Positions 33,959-46,503 of a stretch of 64,000 nt of DNA are shown here, one piece after another. The DNA is from Cunninghamia lanceolata (lineage: Eukaryota > Streptophyta > Pinopsida > Cupressales > Cupressaceae). The translations under genes were made by a program, and so were the position numbers. The stretch covers positions 1,674,001-1,738,000 of the forward strand of contig BSBN01000850.1 of assembly GCA_027924645.1 (NCBI GenBank), written 5' to 3'. The notes beneath the pieces were generated by a model. It made no database searches and was not told the origin of the DNA. It saw nothing but the letters and a program-made list of their open reading frames with translations. Positions within the stretch are counted from its first letter, which is position 1, and every line of letters starts with the position of its first letter.

Positions 33959-34532
33959 GTGGGATGGGAACATCATGGGAATTTCACAATAAAAAAAAAA
34001 AATGTAAACAATTGTAGGAAAGGCTCACTATTGTGTGAGGGTTAGTGAAGGGAAATGAATGAACAATAGAGTTAGTAGTAGAGAGGGAAGAATGCATGTG
34101 GGTAATTATAGTAGGATTTGGCACAAAGAACTAAGGTTTTGTAAGGGAAGGTTGAGGAGGAGTGAGAAAAGCATAAGAGGATACAAATGTACGAACAACA
34201 TAGGCTATGGAAGTAGAAGAATCCATAGGTTGTGAAGAATGAAAGTGGGGAGATTTAGGACCATTTTCTTGGATAATATGACTAATACATTGGAGGATGT
34301 CTTAAAACTCAATATGGAACATAAGCATGGTATGTAAAAGGCATTGACTAGAGAATAAGGTTTGGTTCCATCCTCAAGGTTGCTAACCTAATCGTGAAGG
34401 ATCTATGAGTGAGAGGATATCTTTTAACACTTGTTAAATTTCATATGGGAGATGTAAGCATCATGATCAAAGTGATAATCGATGGTAGAAGTAAAAGGAG
34501 GAACTTCCTTGAGGAGAGAAATGGGAGGAAAA
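33959..34532. other. Purine-rich spacer, no gene
   Basis: Continuation of the sequence interrupted at 32043. Ends with the target duplication GAAAA (34528-34532) of the next element. Confidence 0.45.
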
Positions 34533-35717
34533 TGTAATGTCCCTTTGCTGCATCAATCTCTATTCTATCCAAATTCACAAAACCAAATGGAACAAGCATA
34601 TAAGATAGTTAGGGATACATTTCTTTACTTAAGAAAAAGATGGATTAATTCTATTCTAGAAGCATGTAATCAATTAGGTAACATTACAAACACAGTTCAT
34701 GAAATAAATCTATTATTATTTCAAGGGAATCATATATTCATCATTATGCAACAAGTTATAACTTTCTCAATAGTCCTTTGACATATGGATTGGAAAAGAA
34801 ATTGCAGTATGGTGCCTTTAGCCATTCTCTCTGCTTTTCAGTGCAATAGGGTGCCCATCTAGTTGTTCTCCCTATTTGCCATTGTAGCGGGGTGCCCTAA
34901 TCCATTCTCTCCCTTAAAGAAGATATCATTCCTCCCCTTCTATCAGACTATTGTAGTATATTTTGATAATTATTAACTTATAGCAGAAATGTGCAATATC
35001 TATAGAATTAAATAATAATTTCTATATTACCACAGTGGGTTAGATTATGATATTTTTTACATGGTGTTCAGTATTTAGGTATTCTCTTCTATTCTTCCAC
35101 TTCTTTCCTTTTTCTCTTGTTTCCTGATATGCTATTGTAATATATATCTACTAATATATTACTGCAGATATATATCTATATATACTCATTAATGAATTTA
35201 TTTTCTTTATGTTGTTACGCTTCAGGTATCTATCCTAAATCCTTTTATAATATATTGTGTATATTTCTCAATATGCTTGCTAATATGATGAATCAAATGC
35301 CTTTATATGAGACTGTTGTATAGTATATATATTATTCTTTTTTTTCCTCCCCATCGATCCACACATTTCCTTTCTTTTATTGCTTCTCAAGAGAAGTGAC
35401 CCTTCTTGTATTGATATGCCTTTACAAAAGATCACTCTTTGTGTGGATCACAACTCTTCATACGTAAATAGTTGACACTAATCTTTCAAACCACATGCTT
35501 TTCTTAAGACATAAATGGAGTACTTTATGTGGAAGGAGGTTGGCCTTATAAGAATTTGTTTATGTATTTTTATCTCTAATGTCTTAGTGCTGCCTAATGC
35601 ACTTGATCTCTCAACATCACACATATATTTATTCGGTAGTTTTTACATAATATGATGAAGTCATCCATAGGTAGGTATTTGATATATGATTTGCATTCTT
35701 ATTTCAAGGGCATGACA
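34533..35717 (-). repeat. Left LTR (3' LTR), 1185 bp
   Basis: TGTAATGTCCC to GGGCATGACA. Pairs with 38811-40007 along its whole length with high identity by eye. The termini resemble those of the chromovirus LTRs at 47367 and 61302. No gene; the 99-aa frame at 34482-34781 spans the boundary and is not supported. Confidence 0.92.
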
Positions 35718-37920
35718 ACCCACCCTACCCAAGATTTCTTGTCCTCAAGCAATCACAAACTAAGAAACTCTTGAAATTACCAAGATTCTAAATCAACCCT
35801 GTAGATTTGTATTCTTGTGAGGTCATTAACTTTGATTGTGATACTTTGATAGGAATTGGAAATTTTAAACCAAGTGACAATTATTTTGGTTATGTTTGAC
35901 TCTGTTTTTGGAGAGTAGCTGTTAGTATACTTGACTCAACTTGACTATCACTAAGGTTAGTACTATCCTCTAACGTATGGGGATAATTTATTGTCCAATA
36001 GTCTTCTTACTATTGTCCAATAACTCTCAACCACCAAACCAAGAGTTGGAAATTGGCAAGACTTGTTACTTAAGACAAGTTTTCTCTCATTTCCTCACCC
36101 CAAGGATCCTAGGCAATGATGCAAACTCTTGATTACCCCTTGTTGAAATATAAAATCATGATGGATTGTGGGAATGTTGTAATTATCAATATCCCACTCC
36201 TTTGTGTAAAATCACTTTTGCTTTCATGTAGAGGACCTAGATGTTTGAATGACAGCTACCCTTAGATAAAGTATTTTTCTTTTTGTGTAAACATTCAAAC
36301 AAAGTATGCGATAAGTTTGTTTCTAATGAGGATCTAATAGGGTTTTTATATTACTTAATCTAGGCAAACATCTATTATACCCATAGGTAACTAATATTTA
36401 AGTACAAATTTATGTGATTAATTAAGTCCATAAAATGAAAGATGTACAATAGTTTTAGCATTCAATAGGAGGACTTAAATTTAGAAGTTTAGCCTGATAT
36501 CCAATTCTTGTTCCATATTCTAACTCTATTGGAGGTTATCACTCCTCTTTGACATATCTTCATGTTTGGTACTAAATTTATTTTCATATCTTGGGAAAGT
36601 ACCTAATTTATTTAAACAATATCAATTTATCCCAAAGTTTGATAGGCGAGAATGATCTCGGGATTTGTGGGTTATGGGCTAATAATATAACTTAGCATAG
36701 GCTTATGTAACAACTTTGTTGTAACTTGATGTGTATCAAATTTATCTAAGTTACTCTAATCAAGAAAAAGAACTTAGGAGAAGAAGACCCTTGGATGAAA
36801 TGATCTACTCCAGATACTACATATAGAAGTGAATTTGGTTCCCAGACAAAGTTCATTAAATCAATTTTTATAGTTTACAAGGTAGATCATATGTGGTATG
36901 GACTGGATTGTATTGGCATTGTTTCAGTGAGTGTTGGATAGATCACTTGTTTGTACATTTGTTTTTGTTCCAAAGGAATAGAACAATTTATTTTCAATGA
37001 TGTTTCTCTTCCATGAATCTTTGATGAATATATCTTACGATAAATTTCCAATATTTCTTATAAGAGATCTCTCTAAAGAATTGAGTTGTCTTCATTACGT
37101 TCTCTAAATAATGTTTTTTTGGCTTTTAAGAGAGCAACCATAATAGGTTAAGATGATATCTCAGTGTACCTAAATCTTGAAATTTGAAAGATAATCATAA
37201 TCTATCTTTCTATCTTTAGTTATGCCTATGTTTATGTGACAACTAGTGGTGGCCATGTGTGGAATTTCATTGGAGAATTGGAAGTCAAATTATATCATTA
37301 GATTCAACTATATTGAGTGCTTATGATTGATTGTTCCTTCCTTGGGGAAACTTTTGATATTTTGATTTCTTGATTTCATGATGAGTGACGATTGCTTATG
37401 TCAATGAGTTGATATATCCTTTATGTCTATTTCATGGAGTCACTACTTTTCTTGGATGCCCTTTCCAAGAATAACACTTAACCTTTGTTAGATTAATTTC
37501 CTATTGATGGTCTCTTCACAAGGAAATGATTCCCCTATTATATTTTATTGTTAAGAAAGTCCTACATTTGATAGGTCACACTTTTCATATTTGGGGTTTC
37601 ATCCTTTCTCGCATCATCATTATTCTTGAGAACCTAATTTAATTTACTTGTAAATTACTTAGGCTTCTATTCTCAATTGAATTCTTCAATGATGTTTTGA
37701 ATGTCTTTCTCAAATGAAATGCTCTCCCCTTTTATATCTCAAGTTTGAGGGGGTCACACTTTTTTACTCACTAGTTACAACTCTTCATTATTACATAAGC
37801 TAATTGGTTAGTGCTTCTCAACCCAAGAAGCATTTGACAAATAAAGCTTTGATAGATTTGGAATTTTCATAAATTTTAAGCATAAAGTAATCTTAAACAC
37901 ACATAGAGTAAACTTGTTGA
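35718..37920. other. Non-coding interior of the LARD-like element
   Basis: No protein domain on either strand and frequent stops. The first 60 bp hold a weak polypurine-like tract on the minus strand and the CCTCAAGCAAT word shared with the chromovirus. Confidence 0.6.
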
Positions 37921-37929
37921 AGAAACATT

Positions 37930-38770
37930 AGACATGAAGAAAACACATAGATATATGTAATACATGAAGCATACGTGATACACGAAGTACACACATATGT
38001 ACATGTGAGGCATGAAGCATGTGAAGTATGAAGCATACACATAGATACATGTAATATATGAAGTATAGACATAAGTACATGTGAAGCATGAAGCACAAAA
38101 ATACACGTGATACATGAAGTATATATAAGACACAAATTATACACATAAATACATGTAATACATGGAGCATAAAACATACACATAATACACAAAGTATGTG
38201 CATAATTACACATAATACATGAAGCATGAAGCATACACATAATACACAAAGTATATGTATAAGTACATGTAATTCAAGAAGCATGAAGAATAGACGTAAT
38301 ACACAAAGTATATGCATAAATACGCATAATACACAAAGTATACACATGAATACATGCATGTCACAAAGCATACACATGAATATATGTAAGTCATGAAGTA
38401 TACACATGAATACATGTAAGTCACGAAGAATGTAAGGCATGAAGTATACATATGAATACACGTAAGTCATGAAGTATACACTTGAATACACATAAGTCAT
38501 GAAGCATGTAAGGCATGAAGTATACACATGAATACATGTAAGTCATGAAGTATACACTTGAATACACGTAAGTCACGAAGCATGTAAGGCATGAAGTATA
38601 CACATGAATACACATAAGTCATGAAGTATACACTTGAATATACATAAGTAACGAAGCATGTAAGGCATGAAACTTCTACTTATACACATGAATACATGTA
38701 AGTCATGAAGTATACACTTGAATACACGTAATTCATGAAGCATGTAAGGCATGAAGTATACACATGACTA
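37930..38770. repeat. Tandem array with 76-bp higher-order unit
   Basis: Built from short words such as GAAGTATACACATGAATACA, CGTAAGTCAT and GCATGTAAGGCAT. From 38441 the order is fixed into a higher-order unit: 38441-38516, 38517-38592 and 38593-38668 are each 76 bp, followed by an 84-bp fourth copy (38669-38752). The left part (37930-38440) is less regular. The 60-199 aa minus-strand Tyr/Cys/Met-rich frames across it are artefacts of the repeat. Confidence 0.9.
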
Positions 38771-38810
38771 TACATTGCATCTACTATCATTCATAGGATG
38801 GCAGGAAGGA

Positions 38811-40007
38811 TGGTAATGTCCCTTTGCTGGATCAATCTCTATTCTATCAAAATTCACAAAACCAAATGGAACAAGCATATAAGATAGTTAGGGATACATT
38901 TCTTTACTTAGGATTAAGATGAATTAATTATGTTAATGAAGCCTATAATTAGTTAGGTAACATTACAAACATAGTTCATGAAATAAATCTATTATTATTG
39001 CAAGAGAATCATATATTCATCATTATGTAGTAAGTTCTAACTTTCTCAATAGTCCTTTGACATATGGATTGGAAAAGAACTGCAATAGGGTGCCCTTAGC
39101 CATTCTCTTCCCTTTTCAATGCAATAAGGTGTCCGTCTAGTTGTTCTCCCTATTTGCCACTATAGCGGGGTGCCCTAAGCCATTCTCTCCCTTAAAGAAG
39201 ATCTCATTCCTCCCCTTCTATCAGACTATTGTAGCATATTTTGATAATTATTAACTTATAGAAGAAATGTGCAATATATATAGAATTAAATAATAATTTC
39301 TATATTAAACCACATTGGGTTAGATTTTGATCTAATTTTATAAGGTATTCAATATTTAGGTATTTTCTTCTGTTGTTCCACTTCTTTCCTTTTTCTCATG
39401 TTTTGTGATATGTTGTTGTAATATATCTACTAATATATTACTACAGATATATATCTATATACATTTTGCAAATATATTCATTAATGAATTTCTTTTCCTT
39501 ATGTTTTTATGCTTCAAGTATCTATCCTAAATCCTTTTATAATATATTGTAAATGTTTCTCAATATGCTTGATGATATGATGAATCAAATGCCTTTATAT
39601 GAGACTATTGTATAATATATATATTATTCATTTTTTTCCTCCCCATCGATCCACACATTTCCTTTCTTTTATTGTTTCTCAAGAGAAGCGACCCTTCTTG
39701 TATTGATATGCCTAAAACGAGATCACTCTTCGCATGGATCGCAACTCTTCACACGTAAATTGTCGACACTAATCTTTCAAATCACATGCTTTTCTTAAGA
39801 CATAAATGAAGCACTTTATGTGGAAGGAGGTTGGCCTTACAAAAATTTGTTTATATATTTTATCTCTAATGTCTTAGCATTGCCTGATGCACTTGATCAC
39901 TCAACATCACACATATCTTTATTCATCAGTTTTTACATTATATGATGAAGTTAGCCATAGGTAGGTATTTGATTTATGATTTGCATTCTTATTTTATAGG
40001 CATGATA
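38811..40007 (-). repeat. Right LTR (5' LTR)
   Basis: Starts TGGTAATGTCCC (one extra G compared with the left copy) and ends GGCATGATA. No tRNA-complementary PBS is visible inside it; the segment holding GCTCTAATACCAC in the related chromovirus is missing. Confidence 0.9.
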
Positions 40008-40012
40008 GAAAA

Positions 40013-40734
40013 TATATGGTTCTAGTTGAGCACTATAATAGAGAGGTTGAGAAGAGGATATGAACATTGAGAAGCAAAAAAAGGGTAGTTGATAAAATAA
40101 GAAGAAGAGTCTTACAAGATTGTTTATCAAATTAGAAGAGGAAAGTGTGTTTTATTTTTATTTTGAAAGTGTTTTTAGGAGAGAGTGGTTGTTTTTGTGT
40201 TTTAACAAAAGTTAAAATGTCCAAGAGTCGTGCAAGTTCAACAAAATGTAGAGTAAGTTTTAGCTTCCTCTCAAGTGTAGAGTCTTTTTATTTACCTAAC
40301 TAATGTGTTGTTTAATTAGCAAAGTCATTTAATCCATATAAATATAAACATAAAGAAAATATACAAAATGAGATATTATGTGAGCTAAATAACAATTAGA
40401 GTTGGGTTATATAAAAGAAATTAGCTATCATTTAGTAATGAATAAGAAGGAAGAGTGTGAATTCCTATTTTTATGGTTGGAGCAAAAATAGGCAAACAAA
40501 GATAAAAGAAGATTGAAGAAAATTATGTATGAGTGTCTTGGAAGGATTGTGGAAGGATTTGGTTTTAGACAATAAAGAGTTTTGCAAACGTGATTACAGT
40601 AAGTATCATCTAAGCCCAACAAAAGGCTATATGTTAAAACATTCAAAAACAAAAAAAAGTCAGACACAACATGGCATTGCCACAACAAGAGGAGCATGCA
40701 GGATCAAACAGAAACAAACAAAAAAACCCAAAAA
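40013..40734. other. Unrecognised AT-rich sequence
   Basis: No supported gene. Frames at 40428-40697 (minus) and 40529-40738 (plus) overlap each other and show no domain. Confidence 0.4.
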
Positions 40735-41337
40735 CTAGTGCCTATGTAATAGCCCAATACTACACCCACCACCACCTCGAGGATCTGAGTGCACCATCCC
40801 ATTTGCTACCATCGCAGGATCCGACGCATTGTCCTGTGCTAGTTCCTCATCCAGGTCCAGATCCTCCTCCACTTTAGATGGTTCTCTTGGGAGATGAGGA
40901 GTGCAATTAGCCATGTGCATCCTTATGAATTTATTTGAAATAAAAACATCCCTGCATCTCCTCCTTAATGCCTTGAGGACATGATGGTTGTGACCTTTAA
41001 GAGCTATGTCTAGCACATTAATGCACCCACACTCTAACCCTTGCTACATAGCACTGTAAATACACTCATAGGCTTGCATGGAGCGGAGCTGGTCCAGTGA
41101 GAAATGACCTCCAACCCTTTCTTCCCCTTCTAGAATGTCATAATTTTCAACCGTATCATGCCACCATTCAACATTATACAGGCACTTATAAATAAAGGTG
41201 GTGGCTATAACATGCACATAGCTTCCATCAAGCACAATGTCCATGATGTTGGACAAGAAGGTAGCCATGACATTTGACCATTGAATCTTGATCCCTTGCA
41301 CCATTGAACCATCTCTTTGACCACATAAATTTCTCAC
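40735..41337 (-). pseudogene. Unrecognised protein fragment, about 200 aa with one in-frame stop
   Basis: Two minus-strand frames in the same phase (41337-41044 and 41016-40735), separated by a single TAG and 27 bases. The joined region has a normal amino-acid mix, including FLSNIMDIVLDGSYVHVIAT, then NVEWWHDTVENYDILEGEER in the first part and an acidic stretch VEEDLDLDEELAQD in the second. GC content is higher than its surroundings, suggesting former coding sequence. I do not recognise the family; it may be a captured gene fragment or part of an unknown transposon. Confidence 0.45.
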
Positions 41338-43250
41338 TAGGTAAAATTAGAAAGTTGTGTCACACTTTTATAAAGGAAACGACCAACACTAATCCAACTT
41401 TTAAACATGAATCACAAAAAAGTGACATATATGTTTTAAATTTTGAAATGATGTAAACTAATAAAATATTTATTTTTTAGTATATTTTATGTTTGTATTT
41501 TTTTGAAAAAATTAAAGAAATATTTGAATATAGTTTTTAAAAAATTGACACTATAATTTAGTTGTTGATAAAATGTTGAAAAATGAAGTTACATGAGACA
41601 CCAATCTTTATATAGTAAATTTTATTTTTTTTCTTCAATTTTTTTGTGTATTTATAACATGAAACTTTAGTGCATGGATATCTTTTTTTCCAATTTTGAA
41701 AAATATATAGTTTTAAATAAATATAAAAATGTGTATTAATTAAAATGTAGTTGTTTCCATTCGATGACAATTTTCATATTAACTATTTATCTAAAATAGA
41801 AAAAAATTATACCATCTTGATATAGATTCTTTTATCTGGTGCATCATATTTTTTTTAAAAAAATGTAATAAGTTTTACTATTTTTCTGTTGCATGGTAAT
41901 CGACCTAATGTTTTGTGCTGATAACCTACTTTTAGTAAAAATAAAAAGGAAAATATAAATAATAATTAAACTATTAAAATATATACATTTCTGAAAACTA
42001 AACTTATAGATCTATGAAAGGGTATTTTAATATTTTTCAAAAAAATGTTATTTACACAAGTAGAAGTTGTTGAAATGTCCAGTTTTTCAAATAATTTTCT
42101 ATTTTTGGTAAATTAGCCTCATTGTGGTGCTAGATATGCATTTAGCCAACAATTTTAGTTGGAAAAGTTGTGGACATATCTAACTTAGCTAGAATGAATC
42201 TTACAAGATCATATGTTTGACCAAATTTGAATTTTAGTTAGAAATACTTAAATTCACTTGTGCCGATATGTTGGCTAAAAGTGTGACATAACTTTGTGCT
42301 TTTACCCCAATGCAAACTAGATGAGAGTGCAGTCCATCTCAAAAATCTGCAACAAATCCATAATATTCACATGACCTTTAATAATCAGTTCCCAAGGGAG
42401 AGGAAGAAACAAAAGTTAGGTGTTGGGAGACACTTCATTCACCATGCTTCTATTAAACAACACCACTCACAACCAACACTGATAGGCGAACAAAAGAAGA
42501 AACAACTGAAACTAAAGCATAGAATAATAAAAAAAGATGAATCTTAGAGAAATAAATAGGAAGCTAGCTAATGGGTCATCTCATGTGTCATAATTGTGTG
42601 CACTTCAATGAGCTCGTACATAGTACAATTGTGAAGAGAGGTGGAGGATTTTGTATCTGCATCCATTTTCTTTAACATTAAATAGCCTTGAAATATAGTC
42701 ATATCAAGAATTTACACCTCGCTCTTATCAGCTTCAAACAGACTCAAACAATAAATACTTGAAAGGAGGAGGCACTCAAAAAAGGGGATGTGTCATCTAG
42801 ATACAAATCATTAAGATCTTCAACATATTTCTCATAAAGGCTAAGGTCTCAAACTAACGTCATGTGTCCTATCGAGCCTCCAAAAGTGAAGCCATAAATG
42901 TCCAAGTGAAAAAGTTGAAGTACTCTGCAATCTCTGAATACTGCTAGGAATGAATATCCCTTCAATGTGGGTATACTCTTGGTTTGTATATTTGTGAAAA
43001 GAAGGAACCATTGGCCCTTCAGTTACACCATATTATCTATGTGGCCCATTTCCACAAGTCTCCAATGACCCAAAACATAGAAAGGAAAGATGACTCAACA
43101 TCCACCCTAAACCTCAATAGTCAATCATTACATATCTTGATCTAGCCAGAAACTTAATTATTGGGGAGGAACCCCTTGTGTCTTCTTGACCATTCATTCA
43201 TCTAACATTTGATCAATGGCCTTGTTTTCTAACCAATCATCCACTTGATT
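41338..43250. other. AT-rich spacer
   Basis: 41340-42100 is very AT-rich with long T and A runs. 42296-42547 has an 83-aa plus frame, Lys/Gln/His-rich, without domain. The 3' end of the LINE probably lies near 43.2 kb; no clear poly(A) (poly-T on plus) marks it. Confidence 0.4.
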
Positions 43251-43305
43251 GGCTTCCCTATAACAATGAGAAATCTAATAACTGTGGAAAAACTTGATCA
43301 GATCC

Positions 43306-43683
43306 CTAGCTTGAGATAGGATATATTACACTTTCCATGAGACAAAATGCCCTTTCAAAAGAGCTTATTATAATGAGATAATCACCTTCAATCCATAGAT
43401 CTTTAATGCCTTCATTGATAGCCAGTTGAAGACTGTGCACCAAAGCCCAAGCTTCTACAATGTTGTTCGAACCAGGAGGGATCTTACTTGCTTTAGCTAC
43501 CAAAAACTTACCATCATGAGTTCTAAGAATGCAACCTATTCTTGAGATGCCAAGATTACCTCTTCTCACCCCATCAAAATTTAACTTAACCAAGAAACTG
43601 CTTGGGGGTTGCCAACGCACCTGTGGCCTATCTACCTTGACATTGGGATAATTCAATAAGCCACATGTAGTTATTAGCTCCAA
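43306..43683 (-). pseudogene. LINE C-terminal RNase H domain
   Basis: 125 aa. VKLNFDGVRRGNLGISRIGC (D37), then NNIVEAWALVHSLQLA (E77) and LWIEGDYLIII (D101) match the RNase H (RVT_3) pattern with the D-E-D residues kept. This domain removes RNA from the RNA-DNA hybrid. The region between it and RT has frameshifts, so it cannot be part of an intact protein. Confidence 0.85.
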
Positions 43684-43689
43684 ATATTT

Positions 43690-44935
43690 CTAGGCCTTGA
43701 TCATTAGGCTATCCCACGAGGTCCACTGAGTGTTATGTTTAATAGATCTTCTCACTTTTTTCATTGCCACTTCTGAAATGGCTTTATCTATATTTTCATA
43801 GACTTTTGCCAAGGGTGACATGACTTTTATAAAAATCTTGAAATTTCTTTCTCGCCATATTTGCCAAATAATCAGTGCTGGGGTAATGTCCCAAAGACAA
43901 GAAAATTTTGCATCTAAATTTAATTTTGGCCATCTCTAAAAGAGAGATTGAAGAGTCTGAGGTAAGGGCGTAGACTAGTTAAATTTTCCAAAAATCCACA
44001 ACCAACATTCTCTTCTAAAAGGACTTTGAAGGAGAAGGTGATCAACACTCTCATCTTTTTCCCACACATTACACAATTAAAATTTGCACCCAAGGCTAAC
44101 TTTTGAATATGATCTCTCATCAATATTCACCCATGCAATGCCAACCAAGAAAAACCTCCAACCTTGGGAAGAACAACATTGTTCCACCATCAAAGAGAAG
44201 GCCAATCTAGTGAGGGACCTACCATTAAACTTCCATATCCTTGTTGTGTTGAGTACTGGCCTGAGGGGATTTCTACCCATATAAGCTCATCCTCTTTTTA
44301 GGATAGGCAAACCACCCTTCCTCTCAAGATATTTTGTAGAATTATTTTTTGTTGTCTTGGGAAATCACAGTCCTTTAGCCTCCTCCAGATGACTTTCATT
44401 CAGGCAAAGAGTTTTCCTTTATAGTGTAATAGTCCTTAACTTTGTGCCCCTAATGCCACTCCAAGTAGTCTCTAGCCTCCCTTAAATCCTCCCTGGACAA
44501 CAATTTAGGCCATCCATTCCATGAATTAGTCTAGAAATTAGCCTTATCCCCCTTATTAATTTTCCACAAAAGATTGAGCATGATGACATCTTTGCATCTG
44601 GTAATAAATTGCCACATGGATGAACCCTTGGGGGTGTCTTGCATCATGGAAATTCTTTCTCTATTAGGGATATCCAAATATTTATACTATAATAATCTAG
44701 CCCATTTAGAATTAGACTTACTATACATTCCCCAAGCTAACTTTTCTCCAAGAGCTAAATTATGAAGTTCCAAATTGATAATTCCGGCACCACCCAAAGA
44801 TTTTGGCTTACAAACCTTATCCAAGGCTAGAAAGTGAATTTTCTTCTTCTCCATAGACCCTTGCCATAAGAATTGTTTGCATAGATTTTCCATATCTAAA
44901 AGGATAGACTTAGGAGGCTGAATTGTTGACAACAA
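43690..44935 (-). pseudogene. LINE region between RT and RNase H
   Basis: Fragments 44935-44687 (LCKQFLWQGSMEKKKIHFLA, then GGAGIINLELHNLALGEKLAW) and 44280-43920 (ANFNCVMCGKKMRVLITF in the last part) match the conserved post-RT segment (FLW.G, W...C.PK..GG.G) and the zf-RVT zinc region (C..C) of plant LINEs. Stops and frameshifts are frequent. Confidence 0.75.
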
Positions 44936-45208
44936 CTAAACTAGAACTACTCTTAAAATTGCTTTAATGAGCGTAATCCTTCTGGTCAGCAACAACCACT
45001 TGCCTTTACAAGTGTCAATCTTATTCCTTAGTTTGACTACAATTTATTTCCACATCTCTCTTTTATTTCTATGATTTTAAAACAAGGGGATTCCAAGATA
45101 GATACTAGGGAGTTCCTCCATGTTGAACTTGAAAAGCTCACAGACTTCCAACCAAAAGGTTTGATTAGAATTAAACAAGAAAATCTTGGTTTTGTGAGGG
45201 TTGATAAG

Positions 45209-45928
45209 CTACCTAGAAGCCAAACAATAACTATCCAATGTCTCCTTAATGGAGTAGGCTTCATGTATCCTGGCTTGACCAAACAAGATCATATCATTGG
45301 CAAAGAGGGCATGCATTAAAGGCTCATTCATATTTCTGATGTTTATGCCACGCCAATCTCCCTTCTGATTTGCATCCCTGATAGCCCAAGTTAAAGCCTC
45401 TAACATTAAAATAAAGATGTATGGCAATATAGGATCCCCTTGCCTGAGTCCCCTAGTAGATTCAAAGGGAATGGTCACTCTTCCATTTAGAAGAACATAA
45501 AACCTCACCCCTATAATACATGCACATATCCATTTTCTCCAATGCTTAGAGAAACTCAACTTTTCTAGCACAAGCATGAGAAAGGTCCAGTTAATTCTAT
45601 CATAAGATTTCACCATGTCCAGCTTGACAACCATACTTAGAATATTGTCTTCTTTGATTGTGTGTAATAACTCGTGTGATAATTGCCTCTGAACTACTGT
45701 CTCCTTTCCTGGCACAAATCCTCCTTGTTCATCTGAGATAACTTTTGGAAGACTGGAGGCTGATCTAATTTCTATTACTTTGGAGATAACTTTATATATA
45801 AAGTTACATAGAGATAGGGTCCTAAATTCATCAAATGATACGAGGGACTTATTCTTGGGTATCAGTTGAATGTTTGTATTCTTCCATACCTTGAGAACAT
45901 TACAGAATTTCTTGGATTCCTCTACCAC
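45209..45928 (-). pseudogene. LINE reverse transcriptase, largest open piece (239 aa)
   Basis: Motifs in order: NTNIQLIPKNKSLVSFDEFR with LSLCNFIYKVISKV (fingers), EQGGFVPGK, VVKLDMVKSYDRINW (first catalytic Asp kept, usual D..KAYD), GLRQGDPILPYIF, then HALFANDMILFGQ. The catalytic box is normally FADD; here the first aspartate (residue 211, near 45297) is Asn. The frame is otherwise open for 239 codons. In active LINEs this domain carries out target-primed reverse transcription. Expected inactive. Confidence 0.92.
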
Positions 45929-46503
45929 AAGAAGTATATTAGCACCTATAATGTCCCATGCTTGCTAGAAGAAGCACCCCGACCATCCATCAGGACTAAG
46001 AGCTTTTTCACATTGAAGAGAGAAGACTGCCGCTTGCACTTCCTCCAAGTTGAATTCCTTTATGAGCTCTTTGTTATGAAATTTGGAAATCCTCTTCGAG
46101 ATAACAATGATTCAGAAAATCCTTTTGCTTGAATTTTGATCTCTGACGGATCAGTAGTCATATTTCCATCTATCCCTCTAATGGAGTAAATAGCATTGGA
46201 AGCTTGTTTTATTTTGGACGAAATATGGAAAAAAGCCATGTTTATGTCCCCCTCCTTCAACCATGACTCCCAAGACTTTTGTCTCCAATAAATCTCCTCC
46301 CTAGAAAGGATTTCTTCAAGATGCTTCCTCAGTGTTTTCTCTCTATCATACCTTCTACATTCATACCCACTTGGAAATAATTGAATTAGCATTGGCCTTG
46401 ATTTCTTACAATAACCTAAACTCTTCTCTTCAAATATATTCTTAGAAAGATTGAGATTCCAATATCTAGTCTTCCTCATAATAAATTTTAATTTCATCTC
46501 CAA
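45929..46503 (-). pseudogene. LINE endonuclease-RT linker
   Basis: Contains EEIYWRQKSWESWLKEGDIN followed by MAFFHISSKIKQASNAI. This is the strongly conserved E...QKSR..W...GD.NT.FFH segment upstream of RT in plant L1 elements. It ends in a stop near 46060. Confidence 0.85.

Larger units (their letters stand above)
34533..40007 (-). mobile_element. Non-coding LTR retrotransposon (LARD-like)
   Basis: LTRs at 34533-35717 and 38811-40007, flanked by GAAAA (34528-34532 and 40008-40012). The 3.1-kb interior has no gag, protease, RT or integrase motif on either strand. Orientation is judged minus because the words before the right LTR (ATAGGATGGCAGGA) match those before the right LTR of the 47-62 kb chromovirus (ACAGGATGGCAAGA), and because CCTCAAGCAAT follows the left LTR in both. 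It must have moved with enzymes supplied in trans. Confidence 0.88.

Noticed and set aside
37876..38615. Several overlapping minus-strand frames up to 199 aa, rich in Tyr, Cys and Met
   Set aside because: They coincide with the tandem array. Three frames are open at once because the repeat lacks stops, and the peptides are repetitive. Not genes.
37930..38770. Regular direct repeats that could suggest a CRISPR array
   Set aside because: Units are contiguous without unique spacers, unit lengths vary, and the context is a plant retrotransposon.
42296..42547. 83-aa plus-strand Lys/Gln/His-rich frame
   Set aside because: No domain and biased composition in AT-rich DNA; likely chance.
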